In this document: positions 25,729 through 35,737 of the stretch, piece after piece
Numbering within the stretch: the first letter of the stretch is position 1
How the letters are laid out: every line of letters starts with the position of its first letter
Assembly (NCBI RefSeq): GCF_005047595.1
Contig: NZ_SUPL01000001.1
Span: 434,001 to 498,000 of the forward strand
Direction: 5' to 3'
Source of the DNA: Pontimicrobium aquaticum
GTDB taxonomy: Bacteria > Bacteroidota > Bacteroidia > Flavobacteriales > Flavobacteriaceae
Length of the DNA: 64,000 bases
The notes under the pieces: model-generated
What the model was told of the DNA's origin: nothing
Databases searched by the model: none
Seen by the model: the letters and a program-made list of their open reading frames with translations, nothing else
Program-made: the position numbers and the translations under genes

Positions 25729-26790
25729 TCAAGCTTCTAAATTTAGATTATCTTTATATTGTTTTGGAGTAATTCCTGTTTGCTTTTTGAAGGCAGCATA
25801 AAAAGCAGAGCTAGATTTAAAACCACAACTTTCTGCAAGAGCAACCATAGTATAATTTTTGGAAGATGGTTTTAAAATTAATTTCTTAAAAGTATCAATG
25901 CGATAACTATTAATATAATCTACAAAACTTTGTTTGGTAGCTTGATTAATTGTAAGCGACACATCTCTTGGTGATAATTTAACTTTTTTTGCAACTTTTG
26001 CTAATGAAATATTTTTATCAAGAAAGAGCTCATTATCATTAATTGTTGATTGAATGACTCTTAGATTTCTATCTAATATTTCTGTACTCAATTTGGAGTT
26101 CTCGTATTTCTCCTTTTTAGCAAAACCTACATTTCCTGATGTATGTGCATAGCTTAATAAAAACGCACAAACACCAAAGATTAATGATAAATTTAGATTT
26201 ATAAAATCTGGAGTTATAATTCCAGATATTTTTTCAGTAACTATAAAGGCTAGTTGTAAAAACCAAGGAATAATAATTAACCAAGTGGCAATTCTTACCC
26301 ATTTTAGTTGTTCTGGGAGAGGCTTTATATTGTTTAAGCTTATTAATGAAAGAGTAAAATATGAGACAAACTGAATATTAAAAATAAAGTAAGCAATAAT
26401 ATGAATTTCTTCAAATGATTTAGTTTTATAAAACATTTGACTAATTAAAATAAAACTAAAATATAATAAAAACGGAAGGTAATGAATCCATTTTGTTCGT
26501 TTTGACGTAATCTGTTTAGTTTTTGCCTTTGTAAATAAATAAACAGAAGGAGCGATAGCTAGTAGAAAAGTGTTGGAAAAATTTTCAAAAAAACCAAGAG
26601 GGCTTATATAATCGCCAAGCCTAATAATAGTGTTAAGTATAATTACTGAAATTGCTAAAAGTAAATAAATCAAGTAAATATTTTCTGGCTTATTTTTTTT
26701 GCTTCTCCAAAGTAGTAAACATAAAAAAATACCTTGCCCAAACCCAAGAATATTTAAAAGTATACTAATATCTATTAAGATTCTTGACAT
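25729..26790 (-). CDS. Membrane-anchored AraC-family transcriptional regulator
   Basis: 353 residues. The N-terminal about 215 residues contain seven hydrophobic segments, a 7TM-like sensory region seen in many Bacteroidota AraC proteins. The C-terminal 100 residues are a double helix-turn-helix (SLAKVAKKVKLSPRDVSLTI and MVALAESCGFKSSSAFYAAF, ending KKQTGITPKQYK). It would sense an external or membrane signal. It is the first gene upstream of the minus-strand accessory block and is its most likely local regulator. Confidence 0.88.
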   Translation of the reverse strand: MSRILIDISILLNILGFGQGIFLCLLLWRSKKNKPENIYLIYLLLAISVIILNTIIRLGDYISPLGFFENFSNTFLLAIAPSVYLFTKAKTKQITSKRTKWIHYLPFLLYFSFILISQMFYKTKSFEEIHIIAYFIFNIQFVSYFTLSLISLNNIKPLPEQLKWVRIATWLIIIPWFLQLAFIVTEKISGIITPDFINLNLSLIFGVCAFLLSYAHTSGNVGFAKKEKYENSKLSTEILDRNLRVIQSTINDNELFLDKNISLAKVAKKVKLSPRDVSLTINQATKQSFVDYINSYRIDTFKKLILKPSSKNYTMVALAESCGFKSSSAFYAAFKKQTGITPKQYKDNLNLEA

Positions 26791-26831
26791 AAAAATTAGT
26801 TGATTCTAATAGCTAAATTAATTAAATAGAT

Positions 26832-28460
26832 CTATTTTTTTAATTTATAATATTTAAAAATAGGATAAGCTACTGGTTTACTGTCAATACCATTTTCTTT
26901 AAAGTAATCATCAAAGAAATTCCAGGTCACCAAACCATCATCCGATTGTGGTTCGAGCATATAAAAAATTAGATTCGACAATGGTTGTGCCATGTCAACC
27001 CAAAAGTCTCCCTTTTTAAACCGCTTTGTTTTAGATTTAAACTCCCCTTTAGCATTTGCCATAAAGTGCCCTTCAAACTTACGTTTCGACACGTTTAAAT
27101 CAGACATTATAAACTCTTCACCTATTGCTCTTTTAGATGATGTTAACTCTGTTACTTCCACCCCATGTTTTTTTAAATGATCCACAATAGGCTTCATTGA
27201 TTTTGGTATAAAATACCCTCGTGGTAGTGTACTTTTTACTTCTGCCTCAAACTTAGAATAGTTTTGAACGTTTGGTATTTCAACTATCTTTCCAGATCTA
27301 GTATATCGTTTTTCTCCTTTATCATTATTATATGCTATGTAATCGTATGTTCTTAGTGTAAACGTATCCTCTAGAGGCACCATTTTAAAACGCACACCTT
27401 TTTTAGCTTTCCCAGCATTGTTTTTTACATTTTCTATGGCATCATTAGTCGCTTTGGCGTTTATTTCTACTATTTTTTTACCGTTACTATTTGTAAACTC
27501 TAAAATTTCTGCTACAAAACCATAAGTACCATTCATACGTTTATAAAAACGATCATGAGCAAAAGCTTCGCTTAAAATACCAATCTTGTTTCTTAAGCCC
27601 ATTTGATTTACAACATATCTTGGATGATGATTATAAGTATAAATTGCTTTTGCGGGCCAACCTTGACGTAACGAATAGCCTCCGTAAGGCCCCAATTTTA
27701 CACCATAATTTTTATCGATAGACTTTACAATACTTGGTAACATGGTGTTCCAGGTAAAATCGTAAGGTGCTTTTTCACCTGCATAATGATAACTTGGCGC
27801 ATATGTAACGCCATATCCATGCCAAGTCCCATTGGTTGTATGTAAATCTACTAGCATTTCTGGATCCCATTTTACCAATACATTTTCTACTAAAGCCTGA
27901 GTTTCAAAAGCCTCCATTTTAATACCATCTCTATTTAAATCTAATCCTTGACTGTTGGCTCTAATACCAACCTCAACAGGACTATCTTCTTGTGATGGTC
28001 GTCTGCCTTTCTCCATTTTATCATTAGAATCTGTGTTATAAATTGGTGCAAAAAGCAGAATTTGATTGTCCAATAAGTGCTTCTTCTCTCCAAGTAGAAT
28101 ATCACGCATTAATTGTTGCAGAATCTCTTTGCCTTCTACTTCTCCAGAATGGATATTTCCTTGAACGTACATAACAGGCTTCCCTGAATTTTTAGCTTCT
28201 TCAGCTGAACTTATTTTTGGATTTGCCATAACTACAACTGGAATACCCTTACCCTCTTTACTAGTTCCCATAAATTCAAGGTGAACTAGATTCGACTTAC
28301 TTTGAATGGTCTTAATAAAGTCCATTACTTCAGCATAAGTAGAGGTTTTCTGATAATTAGTTTTTTCAGGAGTTGTTATTAAATCTTCGCTCCAAGGTGT
28401 GCTTTGTGCAGATAATTGAATCCCTATTAAAAAAATGGCTAGTCTTAAAAATGATTTCAT
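26832..28460 (-). CDS. Secreted M14-family zinc carboxypeptidase
   Basis: About 542 residues from the ATG at 28460, which gives a signal peptide (MKSFLRLAIFLIGIQLSAQ). The longer start at 28517 would add 19 residues before it. M14 zinc ligands are visible in NIHSGEVEG (HxxE) and DLHTTNGTWHG. The substrate-binding Arg/Asn is in DLNRDG and a Glu occurs in GILSEAFAHD. The C-terminal half is a non-catalytic extension. Predicted to be a periplasmic or secreted peptidase. It is divergent from the LVIVD lipoprotein gene. Confidence 0.88.
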   Translation of the reverse strand: MKSFLRLAIFLIGIQLSAQSTPWSEDLITTPEKTNYQKTSTYAEVMDFIKTIQSKSNLVHLEFMGTSKEGKGIPVVVMANPKISSAEEAKNSGKPVMYVQGNIHSGEVEGKEILQQLMRDILLGEKKHLLDNQILLFAPIYNTDSNDKMEKGRRPSQEDSPVEVGIRANSQGLDLNRDGIKMEAFETQALVENVLVKWDPEMLVDLHTTNGTWHGYGVTYAPSYHYAGEKAPYDFTWNTMLPSIVKSIDKNYGVKLGPYGGYSLRQGWPAKAIYTYNHHPRYVVNQMGLRNKIGILSEAFAHDRFYKRMNGTYGFVAEILEFTNSNGKKIVEINAKATNDAIENVKNNAGKAKKGVRFKMVPLEDTFTLRTYDYIAYNNDKGEKRYTRSGKIVEIPNVQNYSKFEAEVKSTLPRGYFIPKSMKPIVDHLKKHGVEVTELTSSKRAIGEEFIMSDLNVSKRKFEGHFMANAKGEFKSKTKRFKKGDFWVDMAQPLSNLIFYMLEPQSDDGLVTWNFFDDYFKENGIDSKPVAYPIFKYYKLKK

Positions 28461-28621
28461 AATCAATCTGGTTGGTTTATAAATTTCATTGCATAAAAAT
28501 ACTTTATTAAGCTTCAACTACGCAATTATTTCTGTTACAAATTGTGTCATCTATATTTTTTGCAATTTCAAATACAGAAGTATCTTGTTTTTCTTGTATT
28601 TTAGTACTTAAAAGAACTGCA

Positions 28622-29842
28622 ATGAAAAATTTAAACACAATATTTTTTAGTGTTTTCACTATCCTATTTACTATTAGTTGTTCCAAAAATAATACTCCTA
28701 ACAACCCTTCAACTCCACAGCCTAACAATTCCACATGCACTAACGGGTTTGCAGACGTATTCCCTTGTAACGATTATGACCTTATGGCACATATGACTTT
28801 AGAGGATCTTAATGGCGGTATCGAAGGAAACGATTCATGGGGATGGACAGACTCTGTTTCTGGTAAAGAATATGCTCTAGTATGCACCTCATCTGGCGTG
28901 TCGTTTGTTGATATCTCTAATCCTATGGATCCAATACTAATAGGCACTCTCCCAACAGCCACTACTAATAGTTCATGGAGAGATGTAAAAGTTTATAATG
29001 ACTATGCTTTTGTTGTAAGCGAAGCGCCAAATCATGGCATGCAAGTATTTGATTTATCAAGATTAGGTGATGTAACTACACCTCCTGAAACTTTTACTGA
29101 AGATGCCTACTACAATCAGTTTGGTAACGCACATAATATTGTAATTAATGAGGTAAGTGGCTATGCTTATGCTGTAGGAACCAACACTTATAATGGTGGC
29201 CCACATTTTGTTAATATTCAAGATCCTTTAAACCCTATAGCAGCTGGCGGCTATAGTAACGATTCGTACTCTCATGATGCGCAAGTAGTGACTTATAACG
29301 GTCCTGATACTGATTATGTTGGGCGTGAAATTTTAATTGGAAGTAATGAAGATGAGGTTGTTATAGTAGATGTAACCGATAAAAACAATCCAACAAACAT
29401 ATCTAATGTGTCTTATTCAAATATTGGTTTTACACATCAAGGTTGGTTTACCGAAGATCAAAAATACTTTATTCTTGGTGACGAATTAGATGAAATCAAT
29501 TACAACACTAGAACCAGAACTATTGTGTTTGATTTTTCAGATTTAGACAACCCTTCTTTTCATATGCAGCACCTTGGGTCAACCACAGCAATAGACCATA
29601 ATGTATATGTAAAAGGAAATGTATTATACCAAGCTAATTATACTTCTGGAGTTAGAATTATTGATATCTCTAATATTGAAACTAATACCATGACCGAGAT
29701 AGGCTTTTTTGATACTTATCCTGAAAATAACAATACATCTTTCCATGGTGCTTGGAATGTATATCCATTTTTTGCAAGCGGCAACTTAATAATAAGCGAT
29801 ATTGAAAGAGGCTTATTTATTATTCGTAAAAGTGGAAATTAA
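28622..29842 (+). CDS. LVIVD-repeat, choice-of-anchor B-type lipoprotein
   Basis: About 406 residues from the ATG at 28622, the only start that yields the lipoprotein signal MKNLNTIFFSVFTILFTISC; upstream codons to 28544 look like non-coding read-through. LVIVD-type propeller repeats are visible (VSFVDISNPMDPILIGTLPT, VVIVDVTDKNNPTNISNV, VRIIDISNIETNTMTEIG). Bacteroidota relatives are annotated choice-of-anchor B proteins of unknown role. The next gene starts one base after its stop. Confidence 0.85.
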   Translation: MKNLNTIFFSVFTILFTISCSKNNTPNNPSTPQPNNSTCTNGFADVFPCNDYDLMAHMTLEDLNGGIEGNDSWGWTDSVSGKEYALVCTSSGVSFVDISNPMDPILIGTLPTATTNSSWRDVKVYNDYAFVVSEAPNHGMQVFDLSRLGDVTTPPETFTEDAYYNQFGNAHNIVINEVSGYAYAVGTNTYNGGPHFVNIQDPLNPIAAGGYSNDSYSHDAQVVTYNGPDTDYVGREILIGSNEDEVVIVDVTDKNNPTNISNVSYSNIGFTHQGWFTEDQKYFILGDELDEINYNTRTRTIVFDFSDLDNPSFHMQHLGSTTAIDHNVYVKGNVLYQANYTSGVRIIDISNIETNTMTEIGFFDTYPENNNTSFHGAWNVYPFFASGNLIISDIERGLFIIRKSGN

Positions 29843-29843
29843 T

Positions 29844-31181
29844 ATGAAAAAAGTAATCAACTTATTTTGCATAATTACGTGCCTTTGCGTTAGTAGTTCT
29901 TGTCTTGAAGATTTAGACGACAACTATGTAGCTTTTTTTAATGATATTGAGTTTATAAACACCTATGGAGGATCTCAAGAAGACCATATCCTCTCTATTG
30001 CTGAAACTCTAGATGGCAACTTAGCCCTCTTTGGTTATACAAATAGTATAGATGGCGATATTACTGATAAAACCTTACAAGAAAACGATTATTGGTTAAC
30101 AAAAATAACTCCTAGTGGGAACATTCTATGGAGTAAAACTTACGGAGGAACTGGAGACGATGTAGGACAGAAAATGGTAACAACAAACGATGGTGGCTTT
30201 GCCGTTACTGGTTATAGCATGAGTAGTGATGGTGACGCAAGTAACAATGAAGGGTTTCATGACAATTGGCTGCTTAAATTAGATGCAAATGGCGGTATTT
30301 TATGGGAAAAAAGTTATGGGTTTTCTGGTCACGACCATGCTTATTCAATTATTCAAACAAATGATGGTGGGTTTTTAATGACAGGGTTTTTAGACGTTAC
30401 AGCTTCAGGAGGAGAAGGCAACACAAAAATAAGAAACTCTAAACGTCATGGCATTGGTGAGTTTTGGTGTCATAAACTAGATGCCAATGGAAACATTGAG
30501 TGGCGAAAATATTTTGGCGGCACAAATAACGATCGTTCTTTTGATGTAGTTCAAGCAAATGATGGAGGCTATGTAATAACTGGGTTTTCAGAAAGTAATG
30601 ACTTCGATATCACAAATAGTAAAGGCTCTTATGACTATTGGGTTATTAAGTTAGACCCTAACGGAAATTTACTCTGGGAAAAATCGTTAGGTGGCTCCGA
30701 AATAGATCAAGCAAGATCTATTGCTAAAACAAACGATAATGCCTATATCATTGCTGGAAACTCTTTTAGCATAGACGGAGACGTAACTTCTAACCTTGGA
30801 AATTCTGATTTTTTTATCGTCAAAATTGATGATAATGGAAACATCAAATGGCGAAAAAATTATGGAGGTTCCGATTTTGATTATGCAACTTCAATAAGGT
30901 CTGCAACAAGCGGATTCTTAATCACAGGAAACTCCAAAAGTAGCGACAAAAATGTAACTTCTAATTATGGTGAAAACGATTTTTGGGTAGTTAAAATTAA
31001 TACCAATGGAAAGCTTTTAGATCAAAAAAGCTTTGGTGGCTCTGGTTTAGACTTCGCTTTTGATGTGTTAGAAACAACTCAAGGTCATGTTTTTATTGTT
31101 GGAGAAACCGAGAGCAATGACTTTGATGTTTTTGAGAATAAAGGTCTTAAAGACGCACTAGTTATAAAGCTAAATAATTAG
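29844..31181 (+). CDS. Seven-repeat propeller lipoprotein
   Basis: About 445 residues from the ATG at 29844, with a lipoprotein signal (MKKVINLFCIITCLCVSSSC). It carries seven copies of an about 55-65-residue repeat, each with a GG(S/T)xxD turn, a DGGxxxTGxS strand and DxWxxKLDxNGNxxWxK. Seven such units fit a seven-bladed beta-propeller. No T9SS C-terminal sorting domain is seen. It is coupled to the LVIVD gene by one base, so both may form a surface pair. A hairpin AAAACCTA/TAGGTTTT (31198-31205 / 31230-31237) follows. Confidence 0.8.
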   Translation: MKKVINLFCIITCLCVSSSCLEDLDDNYVAFFNDIEFINTYGGSQEDHILSIAETLDGNLALFGYTNSIDGDITDKTLQENDYWLTKITPSGNILWSKTYGGTGDDVGQKMVTTNDGGFAVTGYSMSSDGDASNNEGFHDNWLLKLDANGGILWEKSYGFSGHDHAYSIIQTNDGGFLMTGFLDVTASGGEGNTKIRNSKRHGIGEFWCHKLDANGNIEWRKYFGGTNNDRSFDVVQANDGGYVITGFSESNDFDITNSKGSYDYWVIKLDPNGNLLWEKSLGGSEIDQARSIAKTNDNAYIIAGNSFSIDGDVTSNLGNSDFFIVKIDDNGNIKWRKNYGGSDFDYATSIRSATSGFLITGNSKSSDKNVTSNYGENDFWVVKINTNGKLLDQKSFGGSGLDFAFDVLETTQGHVFIVGETESNDFDVFENKGLKDALVIKLNN

Positions 31182-31197
31182 CTGGTTTCACATAACA

Positions 31198-31240
31198 AAA
31201 ACCTATCTAACCATTGGCTAATATAATGTTAGGTTTTCTT
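31198..31240 (+). terminator. Probable terminator between the propeller gene and suf
   Basis: AAAACCTA (31198-31205) pairs with TAGGTTTT (31230-31237), and the T-rich tail TTTTCTTT follows. It lies 17 bases after the propeller lipoprotein stop and before the suf promoter box. Confidence 0.5.
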
Positions 31241-31260
31241 TAAATACAGGACATAAATTG

Positions 31261-31268
31261 TATATTTG
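31261..31268 (+). promoter_or_regulatory. Candidate suf operon -7 box
   Basis: TATATTTG fits the TAnnTTTG consensus exactly and lies 32 bases before the first suf ATG. A T-rich stretch at 31234-31238 is in the -33 neighbourhood but at a long spacing. Confidence 0.55.
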
Positions 31269-31299
31269 TACTTTATTTAGAAATAATCTACATAAGAAT

Positions 31300-31629
31300 A
31301 TGATCAAAGTTTCAGAAACTGCTAAAAAGAAAGTTGTTGAGCTAATGAGCGAAGACGGTTATAATGCTGTAACGGACTTTGTGCGAGTAGGCGTAAAAAG
31401 TGGTGGTTGCTCTGGTTTATCATATGATTTAAAATTTGATAAATCACAGCAAGAAGATGACAAAGTATTTGAAGATAATGGTATAAAAATTATTGTTGAC
31501 AAAAAGAGCTTTTTATACCTAATTGGAACTACTTTAGAATATTCAGGAGGATTAAACGGAACAGGGTTCGTGTTTAATAATCCTAACGCTAACCGAACTT
31601 GTGGTTGTGGCGAAAGTTTCTCCTTATAA
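31300..31629 (+). CDS. sufA: SufA/IscA-like iron-sulfur carrier (HesB family)
   Basis: Carries and transfers Fe-S clusters during SUF assembly. The 109-residue product from the ATG at 31300 ([20 protein letters not shown]) has the three conserved cysteines, in [12 protein letters not shown] and in the C-terminal CGCGESFSL. Upstream in-frame codons to 31258 lie across the promoter box and are excluded. sufB follows after 8 bases. As the A-type carrier at the head of the operon it is labelled sufA-like; IscA and SufA cannot be separated by sequence alone. Confidence 0.93.
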   Translation: MIKVSETAKKKVVELMSEDGYNAVTDFVRVGVKSGGCSGLSYDLKFDKSQQEDDKVFEDNGIKIIVDKKSFLYLIGTTLEYSGGLNGTGFVFNNPNANRTCGCGESFSL

Positions 31630-31637
31630 AAAATAAC

Positions 31638-33086
31638 ATGAGCAAATATACAGAAGACGATTTAAGAGAAGAACTTAAAACCAAGGAATACGAATACGGT
31701 TTTTACACAGATATAAAATCTGATACATTTCCTGTTGGTTTAAATGAAGATATTGTTAAGGCCATTTCAAAAAAGAAAGAGGAGCCTAAATGGATGACCG
31801 ATTGGCGCTTGGAAGCATTTAGGGTGTGGCAAGAAATGATAGAACCAGAGTGGGCAAATGTACATTACGAAAAACCAGATTTTCAAGCTATTTCTTACTA
31901 CTCTGCACCTAATAGCAAACCAAAATACGATAGTTTGGATGAGGTTGACCCAGAGTTATTAGATACTTTCAAAAAGTTAGGTATTTCTCTAGATGAGCAG
32001 AAAAAGTTAGCTGGTGTCGCTATGGATGTTGTAGTTGATTCTGTGTCTGTGGCTACTACTTTCAAAAAAACCTTAGCTGAAAAAGGCATTATTTTCTGTT
32101 CTATTAGTGAGGCTATTCAAGAACATCCAGAATTGGTAAAAAAATATATTGGAACCGTTGTTCCAAGAACCGATAATTTTTATGCAGCCTTAAACAGTGC
32201 TGTGTTTAGTGATGGTAGTTTCTGTTATATTCCAAAAGGCGTTAAATGTCCAATGGAATTATCTACCTATTTTAGAATTAACCAAGCAGGAACAGGACAA
32301 TTTGAAAGAACCTTGGTTATTGCTGATGAAGGCAGTTATGTAAGCTATCTTGAAGGTTGTACTGCACCTAGTAGAGACGAAAACCAATTGCATGCTGCAG
32401 TAGTAGAATTAATTGCTTTGGATGATGCCGAGATTAAATACTCAACCGTTCAAAACTGGTATCCTGGAAATGCCGAGGGCAAAGGTGGTGTTTATAATTT
32501 TGTAACCAAAAGAGGCTTGTGTGAAACCAACTCTAAAATTTCTTGGACACAAGTTGAAACAGGAAGTGCTGTAACATGGAAATATCCATCATGTGTATTG
32601 AAAGGTGATAATTCGGTAGGCGAGTTTTACTCCATTGCTGTGACAAATAACTTTCAGCAAGCCGATACTGGAACTAAAATGATTCATTTAGGAAAAAACA
32701 CTAAATCAACGATTATTTCTAAAGGAATTTCAGCAGGAAAATCACAAAACTCTTATCGTGGATTAGTACAAGTTAGCTCAAGAGCCGATAACGCTCGTAA
32801 CTTCTCGCAATGCGATAGCTTATTAATGGGTAACGAATGTGGTGCTCATACATTTCCTTACATTGAAGCAAAAAATAAATCTGCTCAAATAGAACACGAA
32901 GCAACTACCAGTAAAATTGGAGAAGATCAAATATTTTATTGTAACCAACGTGGTATCGATACCGAAAAAGCCATTGCGTTAATCGTTAACGGTTTTAGTA
33001 AAGAAGTATTAAACAAACTACCAATGGAATTTGCGGTAGAGGCTCAAAAGTTATTGGAAATAAGCTTAGAAGGATCCGTAGGTTAA
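31638..33086 (+). CDS. sufB: Fe-S cluster assembly protein SufB
   Basis: Scaffold subunit of the SufBCD complex. About 482 residues from the ATG at 31638 ([20 protein letters not shown]). The beta-helix core contains [52 protein letters not shown] and the cysteine in FSQCDS, plus the C-terminal [20 protein letters not shown] segment. The family length is matched. The ORF's earlier start at 31599 overlaps sufA and is not used. It is followed by a small lipoprotein gene, then sufC. Confidence 0.96.
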   Translation: MSKYTEDDLREELKTKEYEYGFYTDIKSDTFPVGLNEDIVKAISKKKEEPKWMTDWRLEAFRVWQEMIEPEWANVHYEKPDFQAISYYSAPNSKPKYDSLDEVDPELLDTFKKLGISLDEQKKLAGVAMDVVVDSVSVATTFKKTLAEKGIIFCSISEAIQEHPELVKKYIGTVVPRTDNFYAALNSAVFSDGSFCYIPKGVKCPMELSTYFRINQAGTGQFERTLVIADEGSYVSYLEGCTAPSRDENQLHAAVVELIALDDAEIKYSTVQNWYPGNAEGKGGVYNFVTKRGLCETNSKISWTQVETGSAVTWKYPSCVLKGDNSVGEFYSIAVTNNFQQADTGTKMIHLGKNTKSTIISKGISAGKSQNSYRGLVQVSSRADNARNFSQCDSLLMGNECGAHTFPYIEAKNKSAQIEHEATTSKIGEDQIFYCNQRGIDTEKAIALIVNGFSKEVLNKLPMEFAVEAQKLLEISLEGSVG

Positions 33087-33099
33087 AAATAATTAAACT

Positions 33100-33519
33100 A
33101 TGAAAAAACTAATGTTATTATTAGCAATTATTGCTTTTATAGGTTGTAAAAAAGAAACAAAGTCTGTAGAAAACTCAACAGCTTCGGAAAAAGGTTCTTC
33201 TGAAAGAACTGAAAAACAAAACGATGGTTTAACACTTTTAAAAGGTGATTTTATTTATTATGCTGATGCTGCTGTCCTACAAACACATAATGAAATTTAT
33301 GGTGTTATTATTAACGAGAAAATGCATGAACTAAACGAGCAAGTAAAACAGTATAAAAAAGCAGATACAGATATGGCTTCTGTAGAAATAAGAGGAATTA
33401 TTACACCAAAACCTGAAAATGAAGAAGGTTGGCCATTAAGAGTAGAAATAAAAGAAATATTAAACGTAAGTAAGCCAAATCCTGAGGGAGGCGAAATGAT
33501 AACTATAGGTAAAGATTAA
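33100..33519 (+). CDS. Small lipoprotein inside the suf operon
   Basis: 139 residues with a lipoprotein signal ending [10 protein letters not shown] polar Ser/Glu linker precedes a compact domain ([57 protein letters not shown]) that looks like an OB fold and resembles the C-terminal part of NlpE-like proteins; that comparison is by pattern only. It lies 13 bases after sufB and one base before sufC, so it is transcribed within the operon. An exported protein has no evident place in cytosolic SUF assembly; a stress-sensing role is only a guess. Confidence 0.75.
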   Translation: MKKLMLLLAIIAFIGCKKETKSVENSTASEKGSSERTEKQNDGLTLLKGDFIYYADAAVLQTHNEIYGVIINEKMHELNEQVKQYKKADTDMASVEIRGIITPKPENEEGWPLRVEIKEILNVSKPNPEGGEMITIGKD

Positions 33520-33520
33520 T

Positions 33521-34273
33521 ATGTTAAAAATTGAAAATTTACACGCAAGTGTTGAAGATAAAACAATACTAAGAGGCATTAACCTTGAGGTTAAAGCTGG
33601 AGAAGTACATGCTATTATGGGTCCAAACGGTTCTGGAAAAAGTACTTTGGCATCAGTAATTGCTGGAAAAGAAGAATATGAAGTTGATAATGGAAGTATT
33701 GTTCTTGAAGGTGAAGATATCGGTGAGTTAGAAGCCGACGAACGCGCTCATAAAGGTGTATTCTTGTCGTTTCAATATCCAGTAGAAATTCCAGGAGTGA
33801 CTGTCACCAACTTCATGAAAACTGCTATCAACGAAACACGTAAGGCTAAAGGTCTTCCTGAAATGCCTGCTAATGAAATGTTGAAACTTATTCGTGAAAA
33901 ATCTGAGTTACTAGAAATAGACAGGAAATTTTTATCACGTTCTTTAAACGAAGGGTTTTCCGGAGGTGAAAAAAAACGAAATGAAATCTTCCAGATGGCA
34001 ATGCTTGAGCCAAAATTAGCCATTCTGGATGAAACCGATTCTGGATTAGACATTGATGCTTTACGTATTGTTGCTAACGGTGTTAACAAATTACGTAGTA
34101 AAGACAATGCTACTATTGTTATTACTCACTACCAACGTTTGTTAGATTACATTGTACCAGATTATGTACATGTACTTTATAACGGACGTATTGTAAAATC
34201 TGGTGGTAAAGAGTTGGCACATGAATTAGAAGAAAAAGGATACGACTGGATTAAAGAAGAAGTTAGCGCGTAA
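33521..34273 (+). CDS. sufC: Fe-S cluster assembly ATPase SufC
   Basis: ABC-type ATPase of the SufBCD scaffold complex. 250 residues with Walker [10 protein letters not shown], signature region [10 protein letters not shown], Walker [13 protein letters not shown] and switch His in [12 protein letters not shown]. It is the usual SufC variant, with DETDSGLD rather than DEPTSGLD. The ATG at 33521 is one base after the lipoprotein stop. sufD follows after 56 bases. Confidence 0.97.
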   Translation: MLKIENLHASVEDKTILRGINLEVKAGEVHAIMGPNGSGKSTLASVIAGKEEYEVDNGSIVLEGEDIGELEADERAHKGVFLSFQYPVEIPGVTVTNFMKTAINETRKAKGLPEMPANEMLKLIREKSELLEIDRKFLSRSLNEGFSGGEKKRNEIFQMAMLEPKLAILDETDSGLDIDALRIVANGVNKLRSKDNATIVITHYQRLLDYIVPDYVHVLYNGRIVKSGGKELAHELEEKGYDWIKEEVSA

Positions 34274-34329
34274 CGTAAGCAGTAAACAATCTCAGTAAAC
34301 ACCGTGATTGAAAACTGAAAACTGAAAAC

Positions 34330-35643
34330 ATGGAATTAAAAGAAAAATTATTATCATCATTTTTAGCTTTCGAAAATCAAGTAGATGTAGATACCTATGT
34401 TCACGATATTAGGAGTAAAGCCATTAAAACCTTTGAAAACAAAGGTTTTCCAAATAAAAAAGATGAAGCCTGGAAATACACCTCTTTAAACAAAATATTA
34501 AAGGAAGATTACAGTGTGTTTTCTAAAGAAGAAAACAATCTAGATTACAATGATGTAAAGAAATATTTAATCCACGATATCGATTCGTATAAAATTATCT
34601 TTATAGATGGCAAATATTCGTCACATCTTTCAGAGACTACTCACGACGGAATGGATGTTTGCTTAATGTCGGCAGCTTTAACAAAGCCTAAATACCGTTT
34701 AGTTATTGAAAATTATTTTAATAAAATAGCAAAAGACGATAGTTTAGCAGCTTTAAACACCGCGTTCTCTCAAGAAGGTGCGTTTATTAATATTCCAAAA
34801 AATAAACTTGCTGAAAAGCCTATTCAAGTTATTCATTTCTCAACAGGAAAAGAATCGTCTTTAATGTTGCAACCAAGAAACTTAATTGTTGTTGGCGAAA
34901 ATTCGCATGTGCAAATTATTGAGCGTCATCAAAGCTTAACATCTAACCCAGTATTAACGAATTCGGTTACCGAAATTTTTGCATCTAAACGTGCTATTGT
35001 AGATTATTATAAGGTACAAAACGATAAGCAAAACGCCTCGTTAATTGATAATACCTACATTAATCAAAAACAACAAAGTCACGTATCTGTTCATACCTTT
35101 TCTTTTGGAGGGAAATTAACCAGAAACAATTTAAATTTTTATCAAAACGGAGAGCGTATAGATTCAACCCTAAAAGGTGTGACTATAATAGGAGACAAAC
35201 AACATGTAGATCATAACACTTTAGTACATCATATAGAGCCTAATTGTGAGAGTCATCAAGATTATAAAGGCATTTTCGGCGATAGTGCCACAGGCGTATT
35301 TAATGGAAAAGTTGTTGTTGAAAAAGAAGCACAAAAAACTAATGCCTTTCAAGCTAATAATAACATATTGGTAAGTGATAAAGCCTCTATTAACACAAAA
35401 CCTCAACTAGAGATTTTTGCAGACGATGTAAAGTGTTCACATGGTTGTACTATTGGACAATTAGATGAAAGTGCTATGTTTTACTTGCGTTCGAGAGGTA
35501 TTCCTGAAAAAGAAGCTAAAGCATTGTTAATGTATGCCTTTGCTAATAACGTTTTAGAAAGTGTAAAAATTCCTGAGCTTAAAAAACGAATTAACAAGCT
35601 TATTGCCAATAAATTAGGTGTAAATATTGGATTTGATTTGTAA
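34330..35643 (+). CDS. sufD: Fe-S cluster assembly protein SufD
   Basis: SufB paralogue in the SufBC2D scaffold. The 437-residue product has an N-terminal helical region with NKKDEAWKYTSLNKIL, then the beta-helix core with VVEKEAQKTNAFQANNNILV and KPQLEIFADDVKCSHGCTIG, which are SufD landmarks. The C-terminal helix includes RSRGIPEKEAKALLMYAFAN. The start ATG at 34330 matches the family length. A strong terminator at 35663-35696 closes this half of the suf locus. Confidence 0.96.
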   Translation: MELKEKLLSSFLAFENQVDVDTYVHDIRSKAIKTFENKGFPNKKDEAWKYTSLNKILKEDYSVFSKEENNLDYNDVKKYLIHDIDSYKIIFIDGKYSSHLSETTHDGMDVCLMSAALTKPKYRLVIENYFNKIAKDDSLAALNTAFSQEGAFINIPKNKLAEKPIQVIHFSTGKESSLMLQPRNLIVVGENSHVQIIERHQSLTSNPVLTNSVTEIFASKRAIVDYYKVQNDKQNASLIDNTYINQKQQSHVSVHTFSFGGKLTRNNLNFYQNGERIDSTLKGVTIIGDKQHVDHNTLVHHIEPNCESHQDYKGIFGDSATGVFNGKVVVEKEAQKTNAFQANNNILVSDKASINTKPQLEIFADDVKCSHGCTIGQLDESAMFYLRSRGIPEKEAKALLMYAFANNVLESVKIPELKKRINKLIANKLGVNIGFDL

Positions 35644-35662
35644 GAAATAGTACTAAATATAG

Positions 35663-35696
35663 AATAAAAAATCCCGCTTTTGCGGGATTTTTTATT
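35663..35696. terminator. Bidirectional rho-independent terminator
   Basis: AATCCCGC-TTTT-GCGGGATT stem with A tracts on the left and T tracts on the right. It lies 20 bases after sufD and 42 bases beyond the end of the convergent serine hydrolase gene, so it can serve both. Confidence 0.9.
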
Positions 35697-35737
35697 CCGT
35701 TAAATTAGTTATTCATTTCAAAAAATTACTTCATCTT

